A stretch of 52,959 nt of DNA from an uncultured Prevotellaceae bacterium (lineage in GTDB: Bacteria; Bacteroidota; Bacteroidia; Bacteroidales; Bacteroidaceae). Where the stretch lies: contig CAMJKP010000019.1 in assembly GCA_946406435.1 (NCBI GenBank), positions 1-52,959 on the forward strand, given 5' to 3'. A program made the position numbers and the translations under genes. Shown one piece after another: positions 40,865 through 50,950 of the stretch (the stretch's first letter is position 1; each line of letters starts with the position of its first letter). A model generated the notes under the pieces. That model was not told where the DNA came from and did no database searches. It was given only the letters and a program-made list of their open reading frames with translations.

Positions 40865-42373
40865 TTATTTATCAAACACCTTGCTGAACTCGTCAACGCT
40901 GATCTTGACAGGCTCTACCATAAACTCCGGACGGTTGTAACACTTCAGACGGAAAGAATTATGCTCAGGATCTTCCTGAGGAAGGAGGAATGCCTTTTCT
41001 ACCTTACCGTTCTTGAAATATGAGAAATACAGACGGCTGAAGTTACCATCACCACGACGACTTGAACACATAATCCAGCGTCCGTTGCTTGACCATGTAG
41101 GATAACTATCAGCAAAACCGTTACTATTCAGTCCTGTTAGGTCAATGGCAGTTGAATCCTTGACCAATGGCAGAGTCTTTCCTTCAAGTGGCAAACATAC
41201 GATATCGCCATCTCTATGCCTGATATGGAAACAACCATACTGTCCTTCTGCAAATAGAATATAACGTCCATCAGGACTGATACGTGGCAATGTAACACTC
41301 CGATCCTTCGATGCGGCATCATATACAAGTTCCTCTTCACCGAACTTGTGGGTTGCAAGATCAAACGAACGTCTGTACATGTTGTACTGCACCTTCTTAT
41401 AAGTGGTTCTGATATCCTTGTCGCGCATCTCTTCAGGAAGTGGAACAGACTTACAGTAATAGAGATACTTACCATCAGGTGACCATGTAGGATACACCTC
41501 CAAAAGATCTGGATCAGCACTTACTACGCTCACTGAATCTGTTGTAACATCATAGAGTATCAGGTCACTTGCAAGATCATAAACCTCAAGTTTATTAGGG
41601 TTTGATGTATGGAATGCCTGACGAGTTTGGTTTGTTGAGAATGCTATTATCTTGGCAGTAGGATGCCAAGAAGGATATACGCCCGATGATATGGTATAAT
41701 CTCGTTTCAAATTTACTCTCGAAACCTTTCCATCATTCACAATGACAGTACCACTATTTGACAGGCGCACATGGAAGATCATATTGTCCGTCTTATAGTT
41801 CTGGTAGCTATGGCAGTTAATACACTGACCAATCTTTCTGTCATTACTTGTAATCTCATTATTGAAGATCTGCGACTCTTCAAAATTAGTGACATTGCGC
41901 TGTGCAATCTCCATATAACTCCATGCCACATAAGTTGGATCGATGAGTCGGTATGAAACATAGTCATCGATAGGCTCTTCAGCAACACGAATCTCAAAAG
42001 AACTGTACGCCAGCCAATTACCATCTTTCTTTCCCCAGACCTCAACCTTCATGCTCTTGCCTTTTGAAGCCTCGAGCATATCGTGCCACTCATCTTCAGG
42101 AATCTGTACCTTGACACCACTACCGTAAGTCTGCTGCTTGCCATCAGGCATGGTAAAGCGTGCCACACACTCCTCGAATTCTGAAGCAGGAAGCATAAAG
42201 TTAAGCGGAGCAATATTGCAAGGTACGGTCACATTGCAATAATCCGGATATATTGCTGGCAGATTCTTAGTCTCCTTACTTGAAGAAGGGATATCTGGAT
42301 GAGACTGACATGCAGTCAATAACAATATAGCAACTGATAGCAGCTGTAAATATATGTTGAAATATCGTTTCAT
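40865..42373 (-). CDS. TolB-like beta-propeller lipoprotein with CxxCH motif (second paralogue)
   Basis: This 502-residue lipoprotein (LLLTAC, Cys22) shares the layout of the 37880-39355 product: IYPDYCNVTVPCNIAPLNF at 41-59, CINCHSY (Cys184, Cys187, His188), blades YPSWHPTAKIIAFSTNQ, YPTWSPDGKYLYYC and LPRISPDGRYILF, and the ending WSSNGRWIMCSSRRGDGNFSRLYFSYF. Conservation of CxxCH in both diverged copies argues that it is functional. It follows the first DUF6057 gene by 35 bases, repeating the gene order membrane protein then propeller. Candidate roles are haem/redox partner, metal site or structural disulfide. Confidence 0.82.
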   Translation of the reverse strand: MKRYFNIYLQLLSVAILLLTACQSHPDIPSSSKETKNLPAIYPDYCNVTVPCNIAPLNFMLPASEFEECVARFTMPDGKQQTYGSGVKVQIPEDEWHDMLEASKGKSMKVEVWGKKDGNWLAYSSFEIRVAEEPIDDYVSYRLIDPTYVAWSYMEIAQRNVTNFEESQIFNNEITSNDRKIGQCINCHSYQNYKTDNMIFHVRLSNSGTVIVNDGKVSRVNLKRDYTISSGVYPSWHPTAKIIAFSTNQTRQAFHTSNPNKLEVYDLASDLILYDVTTDSVSVVSADPDLLEVYPTWSPDGKYLYYCKSVPLPEEMRDKDIRTTYKKVQYNMYRRSFDLATHKFGEEELVYDAASKDRSVTLPRISPDGRYILFAEGQYGCFHIRHRDGDIVCLPLEGKTLPLVKDSTAIDLTGLNSNGFADSYPTWSSNGRWIMCSSRRGDGNFSRLYFSYFKNGKVEKAFLLPQEDPEHNSFRLKCYNRPEFMVEPVKISVDEFSKVFDK

Positions 42374-42408
42374 TATTATACTAAATAGTGAGAATATTCA
42401 GAATTGAC

Positions 42409-44148
42409 CTAAAGGAATTTTCTTGCGAAGATGTTATAAAACCAATATGTGTCGCCAAACTCGCTTCGCATTTTCTCCGCAGTTGTCTCTCTATCCAAAC
42501 CACTATTCACGTGGTTTTCAAGGATTGTCCAGAATTTCTTGTAACGGTCATAAGTCACTTGTCCTACAGGCAACATGACACGTTTTTCTTCTGGAGCCTT
42601 CTCCATATACATAATGTATGCTTCTTGGGCATGAAGAGGGAATTCTTCACCTTGGTGACATTTAAGGAAACTACGAAGTGATTTCCAGAATCGGCGAGAG
42701 TCACAACGCATCATAGAATAGAACAATGCCTGTTCAGAAGCCAGCTTGCTGTCCGATTCCGTCCAGAGACTGATGGAATTCATGATGTATCTATCACTAT
42801 TCTCTACACCTGTGAGTTCATCAGAATAGCATTTCTGCAACTCGCGAACCTTCTTAGAGACAGGAGATGGTTTCCAATCTGCATAATATGGATGCCCATG
42901 AATTAATTTCGTAAAGCGCTCAACAAGTTCCTTTTCTCCATTAGCATAGGCAGAACGGCAAAGCATCCTAAGATAGAATGGCGAGAATCCTGCTTGCTCA
43001 GCACACTCAAAGGTAAGACGGAATCCTTCATTTATCATACCATAGTTATAATATGAAACTGATGACGCAATCTCAAGGAAACTGATATGAACAGAATCAG
43101 GATTATAGATAGGAATGAAATCATTACCCATCTTAAACGAACGGTCAAGGATTCCACCTTCATTCATCAAGGCTACGTTCTTAAGCATAAGCATTGAGAT
43201 TGTAGGCTTTGAAGTCTCCGAATAAATCTCTAATACCTCCTTCCAGTTATCTGCTTCAGCAGAACGAGCCATACGCATCTCATTGATGTAGTTCTTATCC
43301 TGATACATAAGTGACCAAGTGAAGGCAATGCCTGCTATCACACACAATACAGGAACAAACCATTTATCAAGATAGCGAGAAAGAGTTACATACAGTATTG
43401 AAAGTACACCTATTATCCAAAATGGGATAGAGAGGTAATCACTCTTATCAGATGCTGTCTCAAATTTAGGCAGACCTGCAAAAATAACATCATCAAACTT
43501 TATATTTGAATAAAGAAGAGCACGCCATACAACAGCTGCAGAAACAACAAGAAGCAAACCAAGAAACTCTCGCCATGTAAGTTTGTCTGACAATGCCAGA
43601 CATAGAATGAAAAGTAAGGCAAACCAACCAAGTATAGGATATAGGCAGAAACCTAAGATATACCAGAAAACATGCCATTTACGTGATGTAGAACGAGCTC
43701 CCCACAACAAAGTAAGCATCAAAAGGTAACCTACTGACTGCGAGAACCAGTATCCTCGGATCATAAATTCGTATATCCAATATCCCAGATCAACCAATGA
43801 TGTGAGAAGACAGGCTATAGGCAGAAGCATTAGTGCAAAGGCACTCCCCTTCAAGCGGAAAGCCTTTATACCAACAAAGAATATGAGCGCCCATATAGCC
43901 ACCAGCAGACTTGCACCAACAAAAGGCTTATAAAGGAATTGAGTTAACCAAGCTGCTACATACTGTATCAATCCAAAAGGCTTCATCATCAAAGTGCTGA
44001 AAAATGAAGATCCGATAAGGAATTCAGAACGATCTTGTGCAGTATAGAGTACTACCCTATTGATATACAACACGTATATAGCAAATAGGAAAAAAATCAG
44101 AAGACTTACGAAGAGCAGTGACTTGCTTACAATACTTTTTGTATTCAT
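42409..44148 (-). CDS. DUF6057-like polytopic membrane protein (first of two)
   Basis: This 579-residue protein has about ten TM segments (residues 1-290, from MNTKSIVSKSLLFVSLLIFFLF) and a long helical domain with TPR-like spacing (NWKEVLEIYSETSKPTISMLMLKNVAL ... YYNYGMINEGFRLTFECAEQAG ... YLRMLCRSAYANGEKELVERF). It is longer than its paralogue at 39355-40839. ATG 44148 is chosen over an upstream start because the interval to 44193 is a terminator hairpin. It starts the second half of the cluster, just after that hairpin. Confidence 0.78.
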   Translation of the reverse strand: MNTKSIVSKSLLFVSLLIFFLFAIYVLYINRVVLYTAQDRSEFLIGSSFFSTLMMKPFGLIQYVAAWLTQFLYKPFVGASLLVAIWALIFFVGIKAFRLKGSAFALMLLPIACLLTSLVDLGYWIYEFMIRGYWFSQSVGYLLMLTLLWGARSTSRKWHVFWYILGFCLYPILGWFALLFILCLALSDKLTWREFLGLLLVVSAAVVWRALLYSNIKFDDVIFAGLPKFETASDKSDYLSIPFWIIGVLSILYVTLSRYLDKWFVPVLCVIAGIAFTWSLMYQDKNYINEMRMARSAEADNWKEVLEIYSETSKPTISMLMLKNVALMNEGGILDRSFKMGNDFIPIYNPDSVHISFLEIASSVSYYNYGMINEGFRLTFECAEQAGFSPFYLRMLCRSAYANGEKELVERFTKLIHGHPYYADWKPSPVSKKVRELQKCYSDELTGVENSDRYIMNSISLWTESDSKLASEQALFYSMMRCDSRRFWKSLRSFLKCHQGEEFPLHAQEAYIMYMEKAPEEKRVMLPVGQVTYDRYKKFWTILENHVNSGLDRETTAEKMRSEFGDTYWFYNIFARKFL

Positions 44149-44156
44149 CTTTATAC

Positions 44157-44190
44157 TATAAAAAGGCTGGCTCATTTGACTGAGCCAGCC
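44157..44190 (-). terminator. Intra-operon terminator or attenuator
   Basis: A perfect 10-bp stem GGCTGGCTCA / TGAGCCAGCC with a six-base loop is followed on the - strand by five T residues. It lies 30 bases after the surface lipoprotein gene and 9 bases before the DUF6057 start, so read-through would set the expression ratio. Confidence 0.82.
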
Positions 44191-44219
44191 CAATTTTAAT
44201 TTATATTACCCAAGGAGTA

Positions 44220-45008
44220 TTATTCCTCGTAGTAAACATTGTGGATAGTACAGCTACCAGAAGTAATCATAAGGTCAAGATCCTTACCACCAGCACCCTG
44301 AGCACAATCATTATAGATAGCATCTGTGAGTGGGAGCTCCCACTGACCGTTAGTGAACTTAACGTCCTTATTATCATCATAACGAGCAGACCACCAACCA
44401 TTCATGATACGACCAGCACAATCGTCTGTAGCATCTGTAATGTCGAAGATAAGAGTCTTTTTGCCCTTATAAACATCATCCTTAATGAATGGGAAATGCT
44501 TACCCTCATTAGCACTGAAACGCATTTCTGCAGCGTCCCAAGCAGCAGGTGAGAAAGGCTCACCCTCAAAACCAATCAAATGATGATGAGGATTGTTTGG
44601 ATCTGGCTTACCATAGATATAGTAACGCTCAAGCTCCTGAGTAATAACATCACAAGAAACAGGGAAATCTGAAGTAACAACTGTACCATCAGCACAGAGA
44701 CCTGTGAGAGTTACAGTGTAACTACCAATTTTCAACTTTTTCCATGCATAATTACCAAACATATCCTTACCAGCAACATCAGGCTTACTGTTATCGGTAA
44801 TAGTCCACTTAGCATTAACAGGAGCTGAAGTTGAACAGGAAATTACATTACCATTATTTCCGTTCGCGTCCTTTTCAACCGTTACAGTTGACATAGACTT
44901 AAGCTCATCAGCTGTGATATGATCACCCAAACTAAAATCCTCAGATACAGGATCACAAGCTACGAGCGAGCATATTACTGTGGCAAGTGCAAATAATATC
45001 TTTTTCAT
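44220..45008 (-). CDS. Surface lipoprotein, SusE/SGBP-like position
   Basis: This 262-residue lipoprotein (ICSLVAC-DPV) has an N-terminal Ig/PKD-like domain (about 50-125: VISCSTSAPVNAKWTITDNS ... YTVTLTGLCADGTVV). A C-terminal beta domain (about 130-262) has YIYGKPDPNNPHHHLIGFEGE and TLIFDITDATDDCAGRIMNGWW and ends SGSCTIHNVYYEE. Domain order and position directly after SusD fit surface cargo-binding lipoproteins of SusCD loci. Ligand unknown. It is 21 bases downstream of susD; the next gene is beyond a terminator-like hairpin. Confidence 0.78.
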   Translation of the reverse strand: MKKILFALATVICSLVACDPVSEDFSLGDHITADELKSMSTVTVEKDANGNNGNVISCSTSAPVNAKWTITDNSKPDVAGKDMFGNYAWKKLKIGSYTVTLTGLCADGTVVTSDFPVSCDVITQELERYYIYGKPDPNNPHHHLIGFEGEPFSPAAWDAAEMRFSANEGKHFPFIKDDVYKGKKTLIFDITDATDDCAGRIMNGWWSARYDDNKDVKFTNGQWELPLTDAIYNDCAQGAGGKDLDLMITSGSCTIHNVYYEE

Positions 45009-45029
45009 AATAATATACTTGTTTTAATA

Positions 45030-46952
45030 TTAGTAAAGTGTCTTATATACGGCTTCTGTGTTAGAAGGCTCCCAACCTGGGTTCTGCTCAAGCTTACCAT
45101 TCATAAGAGTAATCTGAGACTGTGGCTTAGCCAAGAAACCATTTGTATCCTCATAACGCTTTGTCCAAGAACATGTCATGTGCTTCATAGCGCGCTGGTT
45201 AGGACCATTACAATACATCATCTTACCCTCCTGAGCCTGAAGAGCCTTTGAAGCATAACCACCCTTAGTGTCCTTACCAGTCCAACGACGCATATCATTG
45301 AAACGGAGTCCCTCAAATGCAAACTCCCAACGACGCTCGTCCTGAACTGCCTTCAAAGAATATGGAGTCTCAGGAACACCTGCACGCTTCTGAACCTCGT
45401 TCATGTACTTAGCATCACCTGTGAGCTCTGTGAGCATGAGGAGAATGTCAGAATAACGCATGAGGTAGAAGTCCTCAAAGTGGCTACCCTGAAGGGCATT
45501 GTCACCGAGAGTATTTGTCCAACCTTCTGGAGCTGCTGTGTACCACCAAGAGCGGTCACCAGTCTCCTTATCAGTAGTAACACCATTATACTTCTTAACA
45601 CCAAAGCCTGATGCCTCACAGCAGTCCTTTACGAATTCGTAGTCAATCTCCTTGTTTGCTGTAATACCATCAATCAAAGAACCGAGCTTACGGATGTCCT
45701 TATACTGCTTTGTCGCATCACCACCAGCTCTTTCAGCATTTGTCCAGTCATCCCAGATGTTACAAGATGGAGTACCCTGTCCCCAACCCTGAGTGAATGG
45801 GTATGTGAAGTTACGGTCACCATTATGACCATTCACACGGAGTGCCCAGAAACAAGAGAGATAGTTACAGTACATACGGTCTTGAGAGTAAGGACCAGCA
45901 TCACCAGTAATACCCCAACGTGAAGCATTAAGGAACTGAACCTGGAATACCTCCTCAGGGTTACCGTTACCATTACCTGGCATGTCAAAACAATCCTCCA
46001 AAGCCATATCAGCAATGAAATCATACTTATGACCCTGACGTACACCGTTGATCACGTCCTGAGTCTCCTGCCAAACATAGCTGTTAGAATACTGCCAGAG
46101 TGAACGATAGTCCTTAAGAAGCTTATAACCGCCATTAGAAACGATGTCCTTAAGACCATTTATAACATCATCTTTAGAAAGAGAACCTCCGTCACAACCT
46201 TCCTGCGCAATAAGAGTCACTGGCTCAACAGAACCTGTAGCAAGTTCACCTACATGCTTGTAGAAGCCAGCCCAGAACATATATGCACGAGCAAGGAAAC
46301 CTGCAGCAACATACTTGTTAGCATGACCATCACCAGCAGCAGCCTTATCACCCATAAGATTCATACCAGATACGAAGTCTGAGAAAATATGTGGATAAAT
46401 AACTGCCTCGGCATCAGCCTGCTGCTCCATTTCAGGAGTGATAAGAGTAGATGTAATCAAAGGAACATCACCATAGAGCTGAGTGAGCCAGAGATTATAG
46501 AGACCACGCATGAAATAAGCCTCACCAAGAAGCTGATTACGCTTAGTGTTGTTGCCCTTCCAATCTACGTTATCAATAGTCTCAATCATGTTGTTTGCAC
46601 GGTTGATACCACCATAGAGAAGAATGAATGGAGTCTCATATTGGTTTTCATCCATACGGACAAGATGATGAAGAGACTTAACCTTATTATCCTGAAGACC
46701 ACCAGAGCCATAGCAGTTGTCAGACATAACTTCCCACCACCACCAAATATTCATATTATCTGCATCACCACCACCCATAGTGTTCATGATACTGTATGTA
46801 GCAGTATTAAGTGCTTCTACATCAGCAATTTTACCAGGGAAAGTGGCCTGGGTTGCGTCAGTAACACGTGGATCGGTATCCAACATGTCTTCGCAAGATG
46901 TAAGCACTGCTGCAGAGAAAAGAGCAAGTGCTGATACTATATATTTTTTCAT
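45030..46952 (-). CDS. SusD/RagB-family outer-membrane lipoprotein
   Basis: This 640-residue lipoprotein (AAVLTSC-EDM) has the SusD start (MLDTDPRVTDATQATFPGKIADVEALNTATYSIMN), the helical TPR core (LLGEAYFMRGLYNLWLTQLYGDVPLITSTL) and the C-terminal signature LKAVQDERRWEFAFEGLRFNDMRRW. It is longer than the SusD at 10466, with a bigger cargo-facing insertion (about 240-480) rich in aromatic residues. It pairs with the SusC encoded 31 bases upstream. Confidence 0.93.
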   Translation of the reverse strand: MKKYIVSALALFSAAVLTSCEDMLDTDPRVTDATQATFPGKIADVEALNTATYSIMNTMGGGDADNMNIWWWWEVMSDNCYGSGGLQDNKVKSLHHLVRMDENQYETPFILLYGGINRANNMIETIDNVDWKGNNTKRNQLLGEAYFMRGLYNLWLTQLYGDVPLITSTLITPEMEQQADAEAVIYPHIFSDFVSGMNLMGDKAAAGDGHANKYVAAGFLARAYMFWAGFYKHVGELATGSVEPVTLIAQEGCDGGSLSKDDVINGLKDIVSNGGYKLLKDYRSLWQYSNSYVWQETQDVINGVRQGHKYDFIADMALEDCFDMPGNGNGNPEEVFQVQFLNASRWGITGDAGPYSQDRMYCNYLSCFWALRVNGHNGDRNFTYPFTQGWGQGTPSCNIWDDWTNAERAGGDATKQYKDIRKLGSLIDGITANKEIDYEFVKDCCEASGFGVKKYNGVTTDKETGDRSWWYTAAPEGWTNTLGDNALQGSHFEDFYLMRYSDILLMLTELTGDAKYMNEVQKRAGVPETPYSLKAVQDERRWEFAFEGLRFNDMRRWTGKDTKGGYASKALQAQEGKMMYCNGPNQRAMKHMTCSWTKRYEDTNGFLAKPQSQITLMNGKLEQNPGWEPSNTEAVYKTLY

Positions 46953-46983
46953 ATTTATAATATTGTCAATTAGAAATTGTCAA

Positions 46984-49900
46984 TTAGAACTTAATACTTG
47001 CACCTACGAGGAATGTACGAGCTGGTGGGTAGAGACCGAGGTCAATACCTGATGCCCACTTATCTGCACCACCTGCTGAACCAACCTCAGGATCGAGGCC
47101 TGTATAACCAGTGAATGTGTAGAGGTTCTGAGCCTGAACATAGAAACGAAGCTGCTGCAATGGGCAAGACTTCCAGATATTCTTAAAGTCATAACCGAGA
47201 GTAACAGTCTTGATCTTGAAGTAGTCAGCATCCTCCATATAACGTGTAGATACCCAAACAGTGTTAGGATGACCCTGATCCATGATACGTGGATACTCGT
47301 TTGAAGTACCTTCACCATGCCAACGGTTGAAGATAGAAGTATCATAGTTCTGATAAGGAGCATCACCGAATGAACGGTAAGAACGCATAATCTGCATACC
47401 GAATGCACCAGCACCGTTTACAGCGAAGTCAAAGCCCTTCCAAGAGAAACCGAGGTTTACACCAAGAGTGACGTCTGGGTTAGGATTACCAATCTCATGC
47501 TTATCTGAGTTAGGACCATCACTATATTCGATCTTACCATCACCATTAAAGTCGTCCCAAATTGGGTCACCAGGCATTGCGTTATCGAGAACACCCTGAC
47601 CAGCTGCACGAGCTGCATCAATCTGTGCCTGATTCTGCCAGATACCGCTGTAAGACATACCACGGAAGTAACCGATTGGCTTACCTACCTCAGCACGATA
47701 GATGTAGTCAGTACCCTGAGAGAGAACAGAAGGTGTACCATTGATGTAACCATTCTCGTTAGCGATACGTGTTACCTCATTCTTATTTGTAGCAACATTT
47801 ACACCTACGTTGTACTTGAAGTCACTACCAATCTGATCATTCCAAGTGAGAGCAAGCTCGACACCTGTGTTCTCAACGTCACCACCATTGATGTATGCAG
47901 GGTTAGTACCCTGAATAGCAATACGTGGACCTACAACGAGCCAGTCCTTTGTGGTCTTCTTATACCAGTCGAAGTTTACACCGAGACGACTGCCAAGGAA
48001 GCGAGCATCGAAACCAAGGTCAATCTGCTCAGAAGTTTCCCAAGTAACATCTGGGTTAGGCACGATGTCAGCATAAGCACCAGTATTAGGAGTACCAGAG
48101 ATAGAAGACTCCATGCTGCTGTTGAACTTATAACCGCTATCACCATTAGAACCTGACATTCTGATTGTAGCAAGGCCCTGATACTTCTTGATTCGGTTGT
48201 TACCGTTCTGACCCCAAGATGCACGAATCTTAAAGTAGTCCATCCAAGACTTTGTACTTTCCATGAAATTTTCCTCAGACACTACCCAACCTGCAGATAC
48301 TGATGGGAATGTACCCCAACGATGACCTCTTTCAAAGACTGAAGAACCGTCAGTACGAAGAATTACAGTTGCCATATACTTCTCATTGTAGTCCCAGTTG
48401 ATACGGCCGAAGAAAGAAGCAAGATACTCTTCATCGTCAGGATTAGCAGAAAGAGTAGCATGTGCAAGGTCTGTGGTGAAGTTCTTGAGCCAAGCAGAAT
48501 TCCAGTCCCTCAAAGTAGCCTTCTGCTGATCATCACCAACAGTATTTGAGCCACTGAGATTTGCACTATATGCAGTACTCTGGAAAGACTGACCAACCAA
48601 TGCATTAAACGTGTTCTGACCAAGCTTGAAGTCATAAGAGATAGTATTTTCAACAGAGAAGTTTGAGTTGAAATAAGCACTCTGGTTTACACTGTAAGTT
48701 GTCACTGCATTCTGGAGATCTGGCACACGTGGAGTACCGAAGTTACGATATGTACCTGAGTTCCAACCGTAGTTGAACTGAGAACGCCACTTCAAGCCCT
48801 TAATAGGCTGAACTACCAAGAATGCAGTAGCACTTACGTTGAGGTTACGGCTCTCTGCCAAAGAGTTCCAACCACCCTTTGTGATGTTCTCCCATGGATT
48901 AGAGAACCAGAATTTATTCCAGCCACCTTCGTTAGGTATATAGTTTGTACCATCCTCATTGAACTGAGGTATGAGTGGGTTAGTCTGGAGAAGTGAGTGG
49001 ATATAGCTCCAGTACATACCTTCCTCAGCGAGGTCATGGCTCTTGTTGTAACCGAGAGAGAAGTTCTGACCGATTGTAATAGCATCGAAGTCCTTAGCCT
49101 TAAGGAGAACATGGTCACTGTTAAGGCGGATTGTATGACGCTGATAGTAAGAAGCCTGATCACCACCCATGATACCTTCGTTATCAGTATAGGTATAAGA
49201 CATAGCGAACTTAGACTTGTCTGAACCACCAGTCAATGTTACAGAATGATTCTGCTGAGGAGCATTCTCATTCATGAAAGCACCCCACCAGTCAGTACCT
49301 TCCCAACCAGCAGCAACCTTATCAAGGATGTCCTGAGGAACGTAACCATTATAGTCAAACTTCTTACCAGTTGTATTGAAGGTGAACTCATCAATAATTG
49401 CCAGGTACTGCTGAGCATTGAGGAGCTGTGGACGCTTGTAGCTGTTTGACCAACCCATAGATCCATTATAAGAAAGTTCAACCTTACCTTCCTTACCCTG
49501 TCTTGTTGTAACAAGGATAACGCCGTTAGCAGCACGAGAACCATAGATAGCTGCAGAAGCAGCATCCTTAAGTACGTCGATACTCTCAATATCGTTAGGG
49601 TTGATACCATCAATATTATCAGCGACTACGCCATCAACAACATAGAGAGGCTTTGAATCACCGATAGTACCGACACCACGGATAGCAACCTTAAAGCCCT
49701 TACCTGGCTGTGAAGATGACTGAGTGATCTGCACACCTGGAGATGAAGATGCCATAGCCTCCAACGCATTTGTTGTATTGAGCTTAGCAATCTCATCACC
49801 CTTTACCTGTACAGTAGCACCAGTAACGAGTTTCTTCTTCTGGGTACCATAACCCACAACAACTACATCATTAAGGGTTGTGTTGTCTTCCATGAGCACA

Positions 49901-50193
49901 ACGTCAACAGAATTCTCACCTCTCAGACGTATCTGCTTTGTCAGATAACCAACATAGCTAATACTAAGGATAGAACCTGATGGCGCATCAATTGAATACT
50001 GTCCCTTGCTGTCTGTAACAGTACCACCTCTAGCGCCTAACACCTTTACAGTTGCTCCGATGATAGCTTCGCCATTCTGGTCTCTTACGATACCTTTTAC
50101 AGTCTGTGCTTGAGCGAGGACTGCAAAGAAGCAAAGGACGGAAAGGAGGAGAAGTTTTCTGCTCCAAGTTCCCAACTTTTCAAGTTTTCGCAT
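46984..50193 (-). CDS. SusC/RagA-family TonB-linked outer-membrane transporter
   Basis: This 1069-residue protein has a signal peptide (VLCFFAVLAQA-QTV), a carboxypeptidase-regulatory-like domain (TVKGIVRDQNGEAIIGATVKV ... LSISYVGYLTK), LNDVVVVGYGTQKKK, a plug (FKVAIRGVGTIGDSKPLYVVDGV ... IDVLKDAASAAIYGSRAANGVILVTT) and a barrel ending RTFLVGASIKF. First gene of the - strand cluster. SusCD pairs without linked CAZymes can import peptides (RagAB of Porphyromonas gingivalis is one), which is the simplest guess here. Its promoter lies at 50265-50296. Confidence 0.94.
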   Translation of the reverse strand: MRKLEKLGTWSRKLLLLSVLCFFAVLAQAQTVKGIVRDQNGEAIIGATVKVLGARGGTVTDSKGQYSIDAPSGSILSISYVGYLTKQIRLRGENSVDVVLMEDNTTLNDVVVVGYGTQKKKLVTGATVQVKGDEIAKLNTTNALEAMASSSPGVQITQSSSQPGKGFKVAIRGVGTIGDSKPLYVVDGVVADNIDGINPNDIESIDVLKDAASAAIYGSRAANGVILVTTRQGKEGKVELSYNGSMGWSNSYKRPQLLNAQQYLAIIDEFTFNTTGKKFDYNGYVPQDILDKVAAGWEGTDWWGAFMNENAPQQNHSVTLTGGSDKSKFAMSYTYTDNEGIMGGDQASYYQRHTIRLNSDHVLLKAKDFDAITIGQNFSLGYNKSHDLAEEGMYWSYIHSLLQTNPLIPQFNEDGTNYIPNEGGWNKFWFSNPWENITKGGWNSLAESRNLNVSATAFLVVQPIKGLKWRSQFNYGWNSGTYRNFGTPRVPDLQNAVTTYSVNQSAYFNSNFSVENTISYDFKLGQNTFNALVGQSFQSTAYSANLSGSNTVGDDQQKATLRDWNSAWLKNFTTDLAHATLSANPDDEEYLASFFGRINWDYNEKYMATVILRTDGSSVFERGHRWGTFPSVSAGWVVSEENFMESTKSWMDYFKIRASWGQNGNNRIKKYQGLATIRMSGSNGDSGYKFNSSMESSISGTPNTGAYADIVPNPDVTWETSEQIDLGFDARFLGSRLGVNFDWYKKTTKDWLVVGPRIAIQGTNPAYINGGDVENTGVELALTWNDQIGSDFKYNVGVNVATNKNEVTRIANENGYINGTPSVLSQGTDYIYRAEVGKPIGYFRGMSYSGIWQNQAQIDAARAAGQGVLDNAMPGDPIWDDFNGDGKIEYSDGPNSDKHEIGNPNPDVTLGVNLGFSWKGFDFAVNGAGAFGMQIMRSYRSFGDAPYQNYDTSIFNRWHGEGTSNEYPRIMDQGHPNTVWVSTRYMEDADYFKIKTVTLGYDFKNIWKSCPLQQLRFYVQAQNLYTFTGYTGLDPEVGSAGGADKWASGIDLGLYPPARTFLVGASIKF

Positions 50194-50264
50194 TTTTCGA
50201 TAAGTTTAAGTTAATAATTTGTTTTTTTTAATTTTACTTAGGTTGATCTACTAAAAACTGGATA

Positions 50265-50296
50265 CAAAAGTACTATTTTAATATATTTTACACAAA
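50265..50296 (-). promoter_or_regulatory. Promoter of the SusC-led cluster
   Basis: On the - strand, TTTG (50296-50293) and TACTTTTG (50272-50265) are exactly 20 bases apart. The leader is about 65 nt. It is probably the main promoter for all seven or eight genes down to 36978. Confidence 0.8.
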
Positions 50297-50950
50297 TTTA
50301 GCCGTTACATATACAACAACAATTTGTTACATTTTTTCATTTACAACACCCTAAATTTACGAAACGCGCGTTTTTTTTGGAATTTTGACACATACACATT
50401 TGTTACATTTGTCTTTTAAATATCTTCCAACAACCTAGCATTCAATATTTTAAAAAATACGCACTTGGCATGTAACACAAGTTCAAACGAATCAATATTA
50501 ATTTCCGATGTATCTTAGGACAAAACCGAGCAAAATTAACAATTTTGAACATAAAACTGATAAAAAGTGAATATTTAACACTTCAACAGAGCGCTACATT
50601 TGGTGTTTGGACTAACGCTCAAAGCACTATCTTGTTCATGTTTTTTTATCCACAATCTTCAAATTCATCCAAAAGCACCAACTTTTTGACTTTTCCGCCG
50701 CGTGAGAATCGAATATTTTCAAGCAGCCTTACAATTGGTCGGGAATATTAAATTCTCAGGAAGGAGATTTCAAGAGTTTTTTGACTCATATTTCCAATAT
50801 TCCAAACATCTATCGTCAAGGAGTATCTTATCGTTATAGCCAAGCTCTAAGAATATACGAAGCGAAAAGGAAACGGATTTATTTGTTTATATGGAAATTC
50901 ATCGACTCACCTTATATTAAAAGTATAACGACGTATTCTTTCCCAAACAA
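50297..50950. other. AT-rich non-coding region upstream of the SusC promoter
   Basis: About 650 bases without a convincing gene. Two short + strand frames (50545-50751 and 50781-50966) lack start signals and recognisable content. No sigma/anti-sigma or hybrid two-component regulator accompanies the cluster here, so regulation of SusC must come from elsewhere or from this AT-rich stretch. Confidence 0.5.

Noticed and set aside
37880..50193. Calling the cluster a polysaccharide utilisation locus
   Set aside because: No glycoside hydrolase, lyase, esterase or sulfatase is encoded, so a glycan substrate is not supported.
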